Assembly: GCA_030142905.1 (NCBI GenBank)
Contig: JASJOG010000103.1
Coordinates: 88,501-152,500 of the forward strand
Direction: 5' to 3'
Length of the DNA: 64,000 nt
Source of the DNA: Heliopora coerulea
Taxonomy: Eukaryota > Cnidaria > Anthozoa > Scleralcyonacea > Helioporidae
Position 1 is the first letter of the stretch. Each line of letters begins with the position of its first letter. The position numbers and the translations under genes were made by a program. Below are positions 14,460 to 41,100 of this stretch, piece by piece. Under the pieces are notes generated by a model. It saw only the letters and a program-made list of their open reading frames with translations, ran no database searches and was not told where the DNA came from.

Positions 14460-15140
14460 AATCCTCCCGACAAGCTTTCTTCCTAGATCTTCCCTAAATT
14501 GCTTCGTAGATTTGTAAGCAGAGCAAGGAACAAACTCCGAATAACAACATCTTGAAGACTTAAGATTTAAATAAAAACAAGATGAATGTAAACGATAATA
14601 TTTCGACCTTATTTCAAAGTCGCTGAAATAAGGTCGAAATATTACCGTTTACATTCGTCTTGTTTTTACTTAAATTTTAAGTCTTCAAGATGTTGTTTTT
14701 CGGAGTTTGTTTCTTGCTCCATTTCCTTAAATTGTCGGTTGGCAATAGATTTGCAAATTTCCTCCCTGTTTCTTTATTCCCGTTCCTAGTTAAATTTCCT
14801 AAATCAACCCCTTCTTAAATGTCTTCCTTTTCTTCGTAAATCCTATCCTTTTCAAATAACCTTCTAAATGCTTTTTCCCAAAGATCTTGCTATCCTAAAT
14901 TTTTTCCTTTCTAAATTCCTTCCATCCTGCATTTCCTCTTTCCTAATTTCTTCCCGAATAAATCTCTTCTTTCCTAAATCCCTCTCTTCTTATAGGTCCG
15001 ACAATCTTCCTAAAATCCTTCCTATCTTTTTAAAGCCCTTTACAATCTTCCTTAACCCTTTTCTTCGTAAATTCCTTTGGTCATTCTCTCTCGATTCCCC
15101 CGTTTCTTCCTTCCTTCTTTTCTGTTTTTACAATTTTTCA
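14460..15140 (+). repeat. Degenerate short-period CT-rich repeat (TTCCTAAAT-like)
   Basis: Repeated variants of TTCCTAAAT, TTCTTAAAT and CTTCGTAAAT with an approximate spacing of 11-15 bases, interrupted by MITE copy 2. The open frame at 14868-15143 (rich in F, L, P, S) is a by-product of this composition. Confidence 0.55.
14515..14745. mobile_element. MITE family A, copy 2, flanked by an 8-bp direct repeat
   Basis: The same termini as the copy at 9726-9988 (AGCAAGGAACAAACTCCG ... CGGAGTTTGTTTCTTGCTC, then TTAAATTGTCGGTTGGCAA). The interior is a long perfect palindrome, AATATTTCGACCTTATTTC / GAAATAAGGTCGAAATATT. TAGATTTG flanks both sides (14507-14514 and 14746-14753). Confidence 0.75.
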
Positions 15141-15553
15141 TAAATCATTTCCCCGGATGAGGAGTTCGCCCACCCCTCCCAACCTGTGGACACTCCACTG
15201 GCTTTAACGGGTTTCACACTAGAGGGAAAAAGATCTAAATCAATCCGACACACCAGCGTATTTAGAGAGAGCTATGGTACGAAGGCGAATAATTGTCTCA
15301 GTATAATTACCCAGGTGATTATTTGAAAGATAATGAGTTGCTTTAAAAATTTTAACCAAAACCCCTGAATGTCAGGGGGATTTCAAATCCCATCCCTGGT
15401 TTATCTTGTCTTAAAATTTGATCTTATAGAAAAGAAGTATGATGTAATAATAATCTTATGCGAGACACGCTCAAACCTCTAAAGCTCAAATTGTTTTCCA
15501 CATTATGGTGCACGTGGAGTACAACGACAAGTGATGATGATGCTAGGGTTTAC

Positions 15554-28959
<13,406 letters not shown>

Positions 28960-29600
28960 CTACCTACTTGTCCTACCTAAAACAAACCAGAATATAGCAC
29001 AAAACTTAAAAAAACCAACTTATCACCTCGTTTATTACAATACATTATTTATATGTAAGCCAAACGATAAGCCGTCCAACGTAGCAACTTCGGACGTCCC
29101 AAAGTAAGCTGTGGCTGAATAGAGAATTTCTACTTACTATAAAAGACGCCCAAAACCTCTCTCGTCTTCCTCATTTCAAAAGCAGTCAAAAAGCTTTCCT
29201 AATGTAGTTCAATTTAAGCTGTAAACCAAGCCCAGGGGTCTTTTTAATGTAAACAAAAGTATTTTGTGAAGCGGCTTTTCCAACTTCACTCATTACCACG
29301 TGACCTACTCGAGATCGAACGTTAAGGTTGCTTCAGAGGTTTTTTGTTTATGTCGTGTGTTTATAGCGGTTTCGTAGCAACGAGATAGAAAAGCGGATTA
29401 TTTTAATGCCTGGATTAAGTATTCAAGCCGACAAATACTCAATTTATCTTATTACCAAGACCTCCACAGCCTTTTTAGTAAACGAACTTAGCATTCACTC
29501 ATTTGAGAATCGTTTCTTTCCTCTTCATTAAGTAGTAACTTCGATTTGCAACTGTGCTGGCAAATGAGAAAACGTTGCAGAAACATTGTTTCCTCGCAGT

Positions 29601-29966
29601 CAGGGGTGGTGCCAGAGGGGGCCAGAGGGGGCTACAGCTTCCCAGTCAGGGAAACTGAGCCCCCTGTTGGGAGGAAATTAACAATTTGTCGGGGAATTAC
29701 TCTGATGATAACACATTTATGGATTATACAAACTATGAGTGCTTGCTATTGATTTAACCAAGAAGGATAATAAACTTTTCTCTTCATGTCAAATCTAAAA
29801 ATAAATTGCTTCTAGTCAGTTGTTGCAATGATTCTAGCGAAAAGAAAAGTGTTTTTGACCTTCAAATAAGGAAAATTACAAAGGGAGCGTGGTCCCGGCC
29901 TCTCTTGCTTAGCCCCCTATCGGGAACACTAGCCTCTATGTCGGAGAATTCCTGGCACCACCCTTG
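29601..29966. mobile_element. hAT-like MITE with an 8-bp target duplication
   Basis: A 366-bp element. The left end is CAGGGGTGGTGCCAGAGG and the complement of the right end CAAGGGTGGTGCCAGGA. Flanking octamers CTCGCAGT (29593-29600) and CTTGCAAT (29967-29974) agree at six of eight positions, both differences being transitions. That fits an 8-bp hAT duplication that has since mutated. Confidence 0.7.
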
Positions 29967-29974
29967 CTTGCAAT

Positions 29975-32900
29975 ATTTCCCGAACATGGGTAAACGACGA
30001 AACAGTTAGTGAAAAACATTCACGAGCGATGTAAATTAGCGTACACAGCGCAGTGTGTAGAGCGAAGCCTGGGCACTAGACCTGACTGTTTAGCTTTCTC
30101 GAGTGGGGGCACTTTGCCCCCTTTTTGAGCTGTTAAAAGTGCCATACCTATTTAAAATCAAGTTCACGAAAATGCATGGGTTAACTCAGCTTCTTTCTTA
30201 TTTATTGCTGTCATCCCATGTAGATTCGTCTAAGGGAACAAACACTACATTGTCGATGCCATTGAAATAATAAACCCGTCAATTTCACACACAGGCCGTT
30301 CAATTTTCACACTATTGCCGCGAACTGAGTAGCGTACGTATTTCAGACAACAGTGTTAAAATACATGTAACTTCGAACCACAGATCCTAATGAAGGTTTT
30401 GAGATAAAGGAGGTACTCGGTATATTTGACACTTGGGAAATTTTAGCCCGGAGTGAAATATCGGCCGTGTTTGCTGGGCTGAAATCTCGCTCGGCTGACG
30501 CAAGTTTCAAGCACGGCTGAAATTCTTCAACACAACCAGACCTTGACCGGTCGTACAATATGTTGAAATGAGACATTTTCCCATGTCAGAGTTTTCAGAG
30601 GTATAGTGGCATTCTAGACATAAAAAATATCTGAATCAATGTGGCAACTGCAAGAGAATAGTTCGAAACTTTTGCGAGAAGTACATTTGTTTGTGTGTCT
30701 TACTCTCTTCCCACGGCAAGCAAGCACATATTTGCCCACTAAAAAGTTACCGAAGACTACTTCTTCAGTTGCAACCTACACGGCCGATAGCTACGGGCTT
30801 CAATAAATTAATTCATATTTTTCTGGACTTTTCCACCATTGGAAACTTGTTCTTTGATTAAAGAATATGTTCTGTTTTAGTTTTTTGCGCGTAAAGATAA
30901 ACATTTCAGCCTCCTTTCATAGGTGCGAACTCTTTACGTATTCATTAAAAAATATTGATTTCGAGAAATTAAGTGCTTGGAAAAGATATCTTTTGCTTTG
31001 GTATTACACTTTAGAACAAAATATGAACCAAACTGATGATGCTAATGCTTACCTTAACATCTGAGGAAGTCGCTGTGCTCTTTTCGTGGGGTGTTCACGC
31101 TGTAATCTTTCAAAAGATTGAACATACATAGATAATAAATTTAGGTTTTCATTGTGTTTTTCTGAATATGCGAATTAGCTTCAATTACTTTCGTGACACT
31201 TCTGGACTTTGTTGACAGTTTAGAAATGAAGGCCACCTGCAAAAATACAAGACTACAGCTATAGCAACCAGAAAACTATTTATTAACACAAGTCATCGTC
31301 AACGGTAAATGTTTTTACAGACTGGGATGGAAGTAAAAAAAAAAAAAAATAAATAAATAACGATCAAAGAATAGGATCTTTAGGAGTAAAGGCAATCTTG
31401 TGTTCTTCAAAACGTGCATTGACAATGGCACAGTAATACTAAGAACGCGGAGAAAGGCCAATATCACCCATAGGCATGTAATATTTATACTATAACAATA
31501 AAAATACAGGGGCCAGGCTGAAGTGCAAAACCCAGACAGCTTACCTCGCGGACAGTTCTTATCCTGTAGATAAATTAAGACATGGTGGTTCCGGAGGTAT
31601 TTACTTCTTAAAACATTGCTTAGAGGTACTCTTTTATATATATCCCGGCGGGAGCTCCCCCTGTGACGAATAAAATCGTCTGCCATTAGCCAGAATAAAG
31701 TAATAGAAATCTAATCCTGTAGTTAAAGGAAAAACAACAAATTAAACAAAAAACGTTCACGAATTTCTGTTAAAAGATCCGCGCTGGTCTTCGAGTAAGC
31801 ATATTAAATGCCCGTAAATGCACGAAACTTTGCTCAATGTTTCACGAGTACTGACTGGACTATTCCACTCCAGTGCGTCAGTGTATCGTCATGAAAAGTC
31901 GTTTCAAACCGATTGACACTGACTATGGGGATAAAGAGCATTTATCCCAGGAAACGTGAATTACTGAAAAAGCTCGCAGTGTCCCTCTATCTTTATATCT
32001 ATTAGATGCATGACATGAACAATCAATTCACCTGCTATTTTATCAGATAACTATCCTAATGACAGGAAATGTATCCACCAAATAGCACGTCACCGCCGAA
32101 AAAGCACCCAAATTTTGTAGGAGCCCCTTGATTCGGTACGCAATAGGAATTTACCCGGACCCGTTAAAAATTTCTCAAGCCTTCGGCGCTCGTCTTCACG
32201 CCCCGCTTTTCTAAAGTCCTGGATCCGCCCCTGGGCCACACATAAGATCTCCCACAAAAAGAGCAGGGGTGGCAACTCCCAACCCCTCTCTACTTGTGCC
32301 CCTAATAAGTGGGAAATACCTTCAGGTGAATAATTGAAAAACCAGGTAAATCTTGCTTGACACTCCCCTTCGTCAGTTTTCTTCGCAACGGCCCCGGATA
32401 CGCTGACACGAACGTTTAACTATGTCGATTCTCCACGGTAATTGCTGGAAAGTATACCTTAAAATAAGGTTTCGAGGGAGACTGAAAACGAATCAATTCA
32501 TAAGGTATTGAACCTAAGTAAATACTTCAAAACATATACCACCCATACCTAAACCTAAATTTAAACCTAAACTTAAACGACCAGCAAAACGCTCTCAAAT
32601 AAATTCTTTCCTCATTTCAAGTGTTTTTACAGCCCCTCGTCCCTAGGTCTCTCGTAGAAACCTTGTTTCAAAGTATACTTTCTAACATTCACCATTCTAC
32701 GTGGAAGTGCGCATGTAACGGGAGTGGCGAACTTGCAGGTTACAGCAGATGCACAGAATATTATGGGTAGTTGGGGGAGTAGCAAATCCAAGAGGTGGGA
32801 TGAGGTGCAGCTGTCACCCCTTTTGCCAGCGAGATCTGAGATTGTGTCCAATTTTGTGACACTAGACTTTATTCTAGTTCTCCTTTACTATGTAGACAAC

Positions 32901-34634
32901 ACACATTATCTTTAATTACCGTTTTCTCTTCATAACTCACTTGTAAAAATTCATTTTATATTAGAGTACAGAGACATAGATGACCTCAGGGAATTCGAAA
33001 AAACCTTGGTTATTTTATGAAACAAACAGAAAACAGCTTTTGTGTCTCTGTACCGAGATAGAAACATACATGATTCCATTTCAACCAGAAAAATATCGGA
33101 AACCACTCGCCTTAGTCGGCTACTCCTCGTGTTTTCTGACATTTTTCCGATCAAAATGACGTCATTCAAGTTTCTATCAAAGCACAGAGACAGCCGCACA
33201 AATTTCCATTTGCTAATTAAAAGTGGTCATGTAAGCAGTTAAAATTGTGAGAGTTCTCTCGCGTGAGATGGCGTTAAGGGGAATCGGTTAAGGGGAATCT
33301 TCGGAGATGTTGTTGTTTACTACATTGTTCAGTGTTGCCTTTATAAATAAACATTTTTGAAACGTTTCCCACTCCCTGGTGTATTGCATAGGATGACGTC
33401 ACGCGGCAAGATTAAATAAAAAACAATTCTTAAATTGACATAATTTATTGAAGATCATTGATATAACAGGAGTTTCTAACAACCCCAGGAAGAAATATAT
33501 TAATTTTGGATAATCCATTTGAAACATAATACAATTGAGTTTGTGACAATTAGCATGATTTTATAATGTAACAGTTATTAATAAATAATATATGTGCACA
33601 CGTTTATGAAACAACAGTCAAGATTCTAACCATGATTATCGAAATAATGTAACTCAAAAATATACGAAAATTTCCGTAATTTCTCCGGTATGAGTTACGT
33701 CAGGATGACGTCACAACAATACACGCTTGAACAATAGAACATTACGCACATACACCATATACAGGTTATCGTGGTTGGTTCTGACATCTGTGAAACATAC
33801 AAGTATAAATCCTAACCTAATAAGTCCTAAATCCTAGTCTTCCCTAAGGTGTGAACGTGTTACGAAATGAACAAGTCCGGTCATCCTTAACACGTCAAAC
33901 CGTTTGGTTTTGAGCCTAAGTACCATAGAATTCCGAAAGTAACGGCCCACCAAAAGTAGTGGCAGACCTGCGATGCCTCTAAAATTTACCGTAAGTAACG
34001 GCCTTCGTAGAGTAATGACCCGAGCGAAAGTTGTGGCTCCTAAGCTATCTCCCTATCTTTAACGCAATGTCAAATATGACAACAAAACTCAGATTCAACA
34101 AGTGCTCGTCAGTGAACGGCGAACGAATTCGCCCTCCATGTCCAACGGTGACATGGAGCACTTTTCAGGGCTTTCTTGAAGAAGGATAAAGAAAAACGCT
34201 TTCGGTAAGTACTCCTAAAAGTTGTTTTTCTTTTAAGCACCTTCGTATTAAAAAAGAAGCAAATATCATGTACAACAAGTTTATTCGAAACAAACCGACA
34301 TATTTTTTTTTAATTTCGTTTCCTTTCGGTCCTTTATGGCTACTAAATCCCAAAGTAATGGGGCGGTTACTTTCGGAATTCTTCGGTAGTTGCTCGATAA
34401 TGTTACCATGATAATAATAATTATCATGATTTTCTCTAATTGATTATCACGTTGACGATACGCGTCTGAACTAAAACAGTAAGGTTTCTCTTACCTAGAA
34501 AGCTTCGTCAACAGAAGTCCTATACTACCATAAAGAAAGAGTACCCAATTCCCTACAACAGTTGATTCCGTTGCAAAACTGAGGCGCAAACCTTGTCTTA
34601 TCGCGACGATAGCATGTTTTTTTAGGTCTGGTTT
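29975..34634. other. Intergenic DNA between TMEM63 and CDKL
   Basis: No further host gene was recognised. It contains a TTAA-associated repeat (31640-31726), a solo hAT-type end (about 32140-32233), a short ACCTAAACCTAA stretch (32540-32580) and an imperfect hairpin at about 33035-33190 (arms with GATAGAAACATACATGA). The TMEM63 3' UTR should occupy its right end. A minus-strand AATAAA at 34280-34285, about 350 nt past the stop, is a candidate polyadenylation signal. Confidence 0.45.
31640..31726 (-). repeat. TTAA-associated palindromic repeat, copy 6
   Basis: Reverse-complement copy: TTAACTACAGG at its start, then TTCTGGCTAATGGCAGACGA, TTTTATTCGTCACAGGGGGAG. It supplies the ATG of a 123-codon minus-strand frame (31315-31686), so that frame is repeat-derived rather than a gene. 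Confidence 0.65.
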
Positions 34635-34829
34635 TCACTTCGACTCAGCAGTATTGAGTTCCTCAAACGGAACGTCAACGATTACGTCATCGCTTTGTCG
34701 CAAGTTAGCGGAATCGATGACGTGATCTTGAATGCCATAATGACGTCGTCTTAAAATGTTAGCTTGCTCATCGTCTGATAAATCTCCGACGCGATACGAT
34801 GATCGCAGAACAGGAGGTAAGTACGCTTC
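34635..34829 (-). CDS. TMEM63: TMEM63 exon 17 (last coding exon, stop)
   Basis: Acceptor TCTTTTTAG. The 64 codons and TGA encode [20 protein letters not shown] to [10 protein letters not shown]. The acidic tail and YLPPVL are plausible for the family, but the tail is poorly conserved. Confidence 0.75.
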   Translation of the reverse strand, partial: EAYLPPVLRSSYRVGDLSDDEQANILRRRHYGIQDHVIDSANLRQSDDVIVDVPFEELNTAESK

Positions 34830-35127
34830 CTAAAAAGATTGAATATGTAATATTTTTAGCTCTGAATGCAAAGGCAGCTTGATTTTTAGTATTCCGGGCT
34901 TTTTGTTTCGTTTACATCGCTATAAAAACCACAGCAAAACCCTGTTTGGAAGTTTTTCCAGTAATACAAGCATACATTCGGAATAGAAAGATAGTACGAT
35001 CACGCGTTAATGTTCAATTTATATATATATATATATATACAAAATGAACATTAACGAGTGATTGTACTATTTTTCTATTCTGTACGTATATATAGTTACC
35101 TATAGTTACCGTACACGTACACGTACA

Positions 35128-35189
<62 letters not shown>

Positions 35190-38100
35190 TATATATATAT
35201 AGTTACCTATATACTACAGGCAACTATATATACTATGATATTAAAGTTAGTGCTGCTTAGGTATTTAATAAAGTAGAAAAAGTTCAAAGGTAATACTTTG
35301 CCAAAAAAACGTGAGAATACTACCTTTACTACCATAGAGTATAGCGAAGTACTACCCTTATACTTTTTCTAGTCAATGTTAGCTATCCTATTCAAGATGT
35401 TTCGACGTTCAAAACCGATTCTGTTGGTCAATATGATAATGAAAAGAAAACAACTGAAAATAATAAAAAATTACTACTAAAAAATTACTGTACTTACTTA
35501 TTATATTATATATATTATTATAGTTCATAATGTGACGGTGAATAATTTGTGAAACGGTGAATAAATGTGACGGTGAATAATTTCTTACCGGAATTTGTCC
35601 ATCAGGTATCACTTCTTCTTGTCCATCACGTGATGGTGAGCTCTAAAATATATAGAGCGATCAAGGTCTGAAGTTTTTCTCGTAGGGTTTTCTCCATAAA
35701 TTTGACAGGTTTTTTATGCCTATGGGATTTATGCATGTTTATTGGGTTTTTGTCAGTGCTAATTACTTTTCCTTAACATTAAGTAAAATTTACTGGTGCG
35801 ACGGAAGTTTCAGCTGTCCAACCCTTGACTTCGTCATGCTGGCTTAAATCATTCGGCGGCAGCCGAACCAAAATATGCTCAGGGTACTGCAAACAAGGTA
35901 AGCAAAGAAGTATTCTTGAACCGTTAAAACTTAACGAATATAACCAAAACAAGCCGTTAATGTAACGCCTTAACCAACTCCACGTTTTAGAGGCTATTTA
36001 TATGGACTCGGGTGAAAGGGGTACCCTACCCCCCGAGACAATTTTATTGACTGTTTATATAGAAAAAGCAAAGTAATCATGATGTTGGGATTTACCCTGA
36101 AGTGCAAAGATGGCGAATCACATGTTCAAATCCGTGACAATGTTGTTATCTATCTTCTCAAATGTTATGGTTGTAATTTCGACAATGACTAAAATTATAG
36201 TAGTCATAACCACGCAGAAGTAAACTTAACAGGATGTTCTAGCTAGACAGGCTGCCATAGAGCAAAATCCATTCGTGACACGAAACTAATTGCGTATGCT
36301 TGACTTCATACATAACTCGGGTGACCGCGTCAAGTCGTTCACATGGTTGAAACTTGTCTCGACCTGAAAGGTTACCTTGTCTCGCAAAGAGGGTGACCCA
36401 ACTACAAGGATAACCCAATTAACCGAGGCAAGCGAAGACCTCTGCATATAAACACTTGCGCAAGAGTTCAAATAATATTATCGTGATAGTATCTCAGCCA
36501 GGATAGCGCAAAGGGGAGGGTAACCCTATTACCCGAGTGCGTATAAACGGCCCTTAGTGTACTAAACTTTTCCTCACAGTGCGTTTACGAATGCAGGTTT
36601 TTCTGATACATTCAACATCAAGAAATAAACTGAAAATGGTCAACATTACAGTCGGCCAACAATCTCAGTTCTTAAATGCACACCTAAGTTACTACTTCAG
36701 ATTATCGGTCGGTCATTCGTTAAACATGCAATGCAATGTCATAAATTCATTCATTAAAACATCAACCCTGACCAGCCGAAATTTTCAAAAAGTGTAAAAC
36801 AAAACATATTTCGATAAATTATGTTATCTTGCAAACTCAAAAATTGAGTCAATAACGAGACAAAAATATTTTTGAAACTGTGATTTGTTGAGTTTTCAAG
36901 GTGACATTACTTAACGGAATATATCTTTTATTTTATATTTTTTAAAACATAAATATGTGGCGCTATTTAACGGCTCAATGGGTCGATTGGGTGACTTTGC
37001 CAGGAGTGGAATGGTATATACCTAAGCCATAAAATACAAAACATACATCTCATAAAACAGTTACCCTGTAAATGGAATAGCTTGCGAACCATCCAAAACA
37101 GACTTTGCCAATGAATAATGTCAACGTAATGAGGAAAACAACGAGCGCAAAGATTGTCTGAGGATCTCGAATACCTGCAATCAAAACAAACTATGTTACT
37201 GACATAATGCGTTTCATCCGTAAAGTGAGCAACCGTACTCTGAAATGAAAACGCTTTAGCCAAAACGAAAATGACTCCTCAAATCTCGAATAAATTTCAA
37301 CTTTGGCTTCTGTTATGGTTGAATGGAGCTTACCATGAAACAAAACATCGTACGTTCATTTTTGTCTAAAACTCAAAGATTTCACGATAAAACTTTTCAG
37401 TTCCTCAAACTCGTTCCAGCTAAAGTAGAGATCAACTGCATTTAGCATACAAACTCAAGGCGTATTTTCTCGTGCCACTTCTGAAGTTTCTTATTCCGAA
37501 ATATCGAAATAACATTGTGTCTATTTTGAATAAGCCTATCAGCTATTCGTCCCGTCCTTAAGTCTGGTTCTCATATAAACACAAAGATCGTGCGACAGTC
37601 GTACGATACAAGGTTTTTCAGTCTTGCGATTGTCGTACGATGATGAGAACATAACAGTCACTGTTATCGTGGAGATCGTGGCAGTCGTGGAACGTGGTTC
37701 GTGTAACTAGGTTTGGAGACTGGTTCTCATATAATCACAACAATCGTGCGACTATCGCACGACCTTTACGGTTATGAGAACCAGGCTTTACTATATCCTC
37801 AAACATAATAGGTCTCCAAAATACACCAGTACCGCTCCTTTCTCCTTAACTGGGAAATCTGTAATTCGTATATCTAAATGATCGCACGAAAATTCCAGCC
37901 AGTCCCTGTGGATTGGATGGTTATACAAAACTGGTTTGACTGAGGTCTACACAATAAGTGTATAGTAAATCATATGCATCCCTCAAGTTGAGGATCGAAA
38001 ACGATAGGAACCTGTTTGCCGTTGTTCGCGCTTCCCGAATGGAAATGTTGTAGCTGTACCGAATGCTGGTTTTTAAAAACTAATTTATTTCACGCCTAAC

Positions 38101-41100
38101 GTCAACCAATCGTTTGCATGTACGCCATGCAGCTTCGTGCAACAAGACAAGTGTACACGAAACTGATGGTTTAATCACGTCCTGATATACGTAAAAGCCA
38201 TGTAATTTAACAATGGTAACGACGAACAAGGTTCTCTTTATCATTATCAAAGTGCCCTGAGATCAGACACAAACATTAAATGGAGCTAAAAACACACACA
38301 AATAAAAAACGAACACAAATACCAAAAGCTGAAACGTTTTTTCACTCCGATATTTCTTAACAAAAAGTGCTATTCAAAATAGCCCTTTCGAGCCGGGACT
38401 TAAGTGTTCTTGTCGGGGAAAGAATATATTTACCATATCCAAAAATTTTAACATCCCAAATTCCAAATCGATCCTCGTTGTTCGCGGGCGAAACTGACGA
38501 ATCGAATGATTCTACACCTTCTCTTGACATTTGTATTAATTTTTCCGAGTCCTTATTCCAGCGTTTCTTCTAAGTATCTATGGTTCTTATGGGCAAATCA
38601 TCTCACAAATGGTAAGTCGAATATACAAAAACAACGGCAAAATGCCAGAGCTACGTGTCAACAAAAGGTCGTCAACATGCTGTTCTAATTTCCAGCCACC
38701 TCATCGCGTTTTTATGATAATGATTTCTTCAATAGCACGCGGTTGTGTAGACAATCGGGAAGTCTGGCCAAGAATGCAACAAAGACGAACTGACTTTCAA
38801 ATGTTGCCGTTTCCAGGGAAACTTCGCGAAGGCAAAAGGGGCTGTGAAAAAGCTGACTAGGTTACAATCTCTGGGCAGCACGGATTCCACAAACCAATCC
38901 TAAACCACGTAATTCAGATTGTGAAGACGTCGACATCTTGTGATTAAAATCATTGTTCAACGCGACGAACTCCATGCGGACAGTCGGCAGGTCTGATTTG
39001 AGACAAATAATAAAACTTTGTAAAATAGCTCCTTTTAAAATTGGTTATCTCTGGTTGCTTGCCCAAAAGGACGAGCTGCGATTCGACTTTTTGAGCCCTG
39101 GTATGTGTTTAAACGTAACAACTACAGCACCAATCTTCGGATTCAAAAGTACTCGGATTCACACTAAAAATGTAGTCGAATTCGTTGGCCGTTTACACAG
39201 AAAAAAGTACCTGGGTTAGTTGCATGCTCGTGTGACAGCAAACAATGCTTTCTTATCCAAGAATGGACGTAACCTCACAAATTTTATTGAAAATAACTCC
39301 GGACAACCGAAAATTTCTTTCCATTTTTTGTTTATTACTGCCCCTGATAAAAAAATTGTCACATGAATGGCTACTTCGGCTGTTATACGCAAGAACGATG
39401 AAATTTTCTCTGACGTGTTAGCTCTCCGGATTCATAGTATCCAGATTCTTTTCCCGATCCATACTTCCAAAGACGGATTCGTGTGCAATCCGAAGATCTT
39501 CCATGCCGAATTCGCTACTTCAGTGGAAAAGGCTACTTTGAATCCGAAGAAAAAGTCTCCGGATTTTCTACGAACCTGGAGAAAGTTGGTCTAGCGTAAA
39601 CGTAGCTTCAAACATAATGCTCAATTCGGATAAACTTAAACACTATCACGAAAGCTTTCCCAACAAGAGAATAGTTGAAAGATAAAATACATATATTCTC
39701 CAGCTGAAAGATATATAAAAAATAAAACCAAGCTTTCCGACTATGCATTCGCCATTACGGCAAATGGTTGAATCGAGCTTAATCCTCCGTTAAAATATTT
39801 GCTTAGTGCAAATTATCTAACCTAAAACAAAACCTAACTTTTTAAAAAACTATTCACAAAACGATTAAAATATTTTGGTATGATAAACAGTTTTAATTAT
39901 TTAGGTTCTTTCAAAAGTTAGGTATTGTTTTAGGTTAGATAATTTGCGTTAAGAAACCATGACCATCCGACAAATTAAAGAAAAAACACAATCCGAAAAC
40001 AGACATCTCATAAAATCCAAGATTCAGATCAAAAATCAAGATGACTACGTTTACTGGTGACATTTCGTTGTTATTTCAAAGACATTGTCACACCATTGGT
40101 CTGATTGCGCTTTGCTTTATAATTTGCAGTAAGCAAGCGGTATTTTAGCAAAGGATTAAGCTCGTTTTAATCATAAGCCCTGATGACGGACGCATAGCCC
40201 GAAAGCTTTCATTCATTGCGGATTCAGGATTCAGGGCATGCGCTTGTGTCGTTAGTGAAAAAGTTAAAGCACCGATTATTTTGCCGATTATTAGGAATAA
40301 TCGGCCGATTACCGATTATTTCAAATTGGCCGATTAATTTCCGATTAATCGGTTCATCCTTAGTTTTTTATAATTTCCTGCTGAAGAAACATAGTTATTG
40401 AAGAATATGAAGCTATCCTGCAACATATTTTGTTCAGAAAATACATATATTTTCAACTCACCAAGTCTGATAATAGAATAAAACAAGATGCAAAACAGCA
40501 ACAAGAAAGTTGAAACGATGAGGAAGTACATGGCAGTGTTGTGTACTGACCGATCCATGTACTTGAACGCTGGCGGGCGATAGTTGAAGAACAGGTTGTA
40601 GCGGTCGACAAAATGTTTGAGCAGAAGGTAAAGGAGTCCTACAGATTCAAGCAGAAACCAAATATTAAGCTGGTTGTCTTTCATAACTATCACTAGTTTT
40701 GGTGTTCAGAAAGCCCTTTGGTCATTGCAAACTGTCATGCACAACCAATGAGGGTAGGGGGTGGGGGTTGACTCCCCACTGACCAGTGAAAAAGAAATTC
40801 AGAAATATCGTCCCAAAAATAAACATTTCAAAAATTTCCTTGACTTCTTTCGAGGAGGAGGGGAGGAAAGTGGGACGTTTCCATTAACAATTTTTGTGTC
40901 TACTGACATTCATGAGTGTTGCAAGGGAGGAACCAGGCGGCAACCGTATTCGAAGTATAAATATCAAAGCCCAGAAAAGTGTGAGAAGTAAAGGCATTAA
41001 CGATGAAAAGTATTAACATATTTAATGGTTTCAACGTTTCGTTTCTTCGCCCAACATCGTCGTGGTCGCTATGGATCTAACGTTTCGTCGCTTTACGATG

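Noticed and set aside
31315..31686. A 123-codon minus-strand frame starting MADDFIRHRGSS with a plausible donor, resembling a first coding exon
   Set aside because: Its start codon and first codons lie in a copy of the TTAA-associated palindromic repeat (GGCAGACGATTTTATTCGTC), so the frame is repeat-derived.
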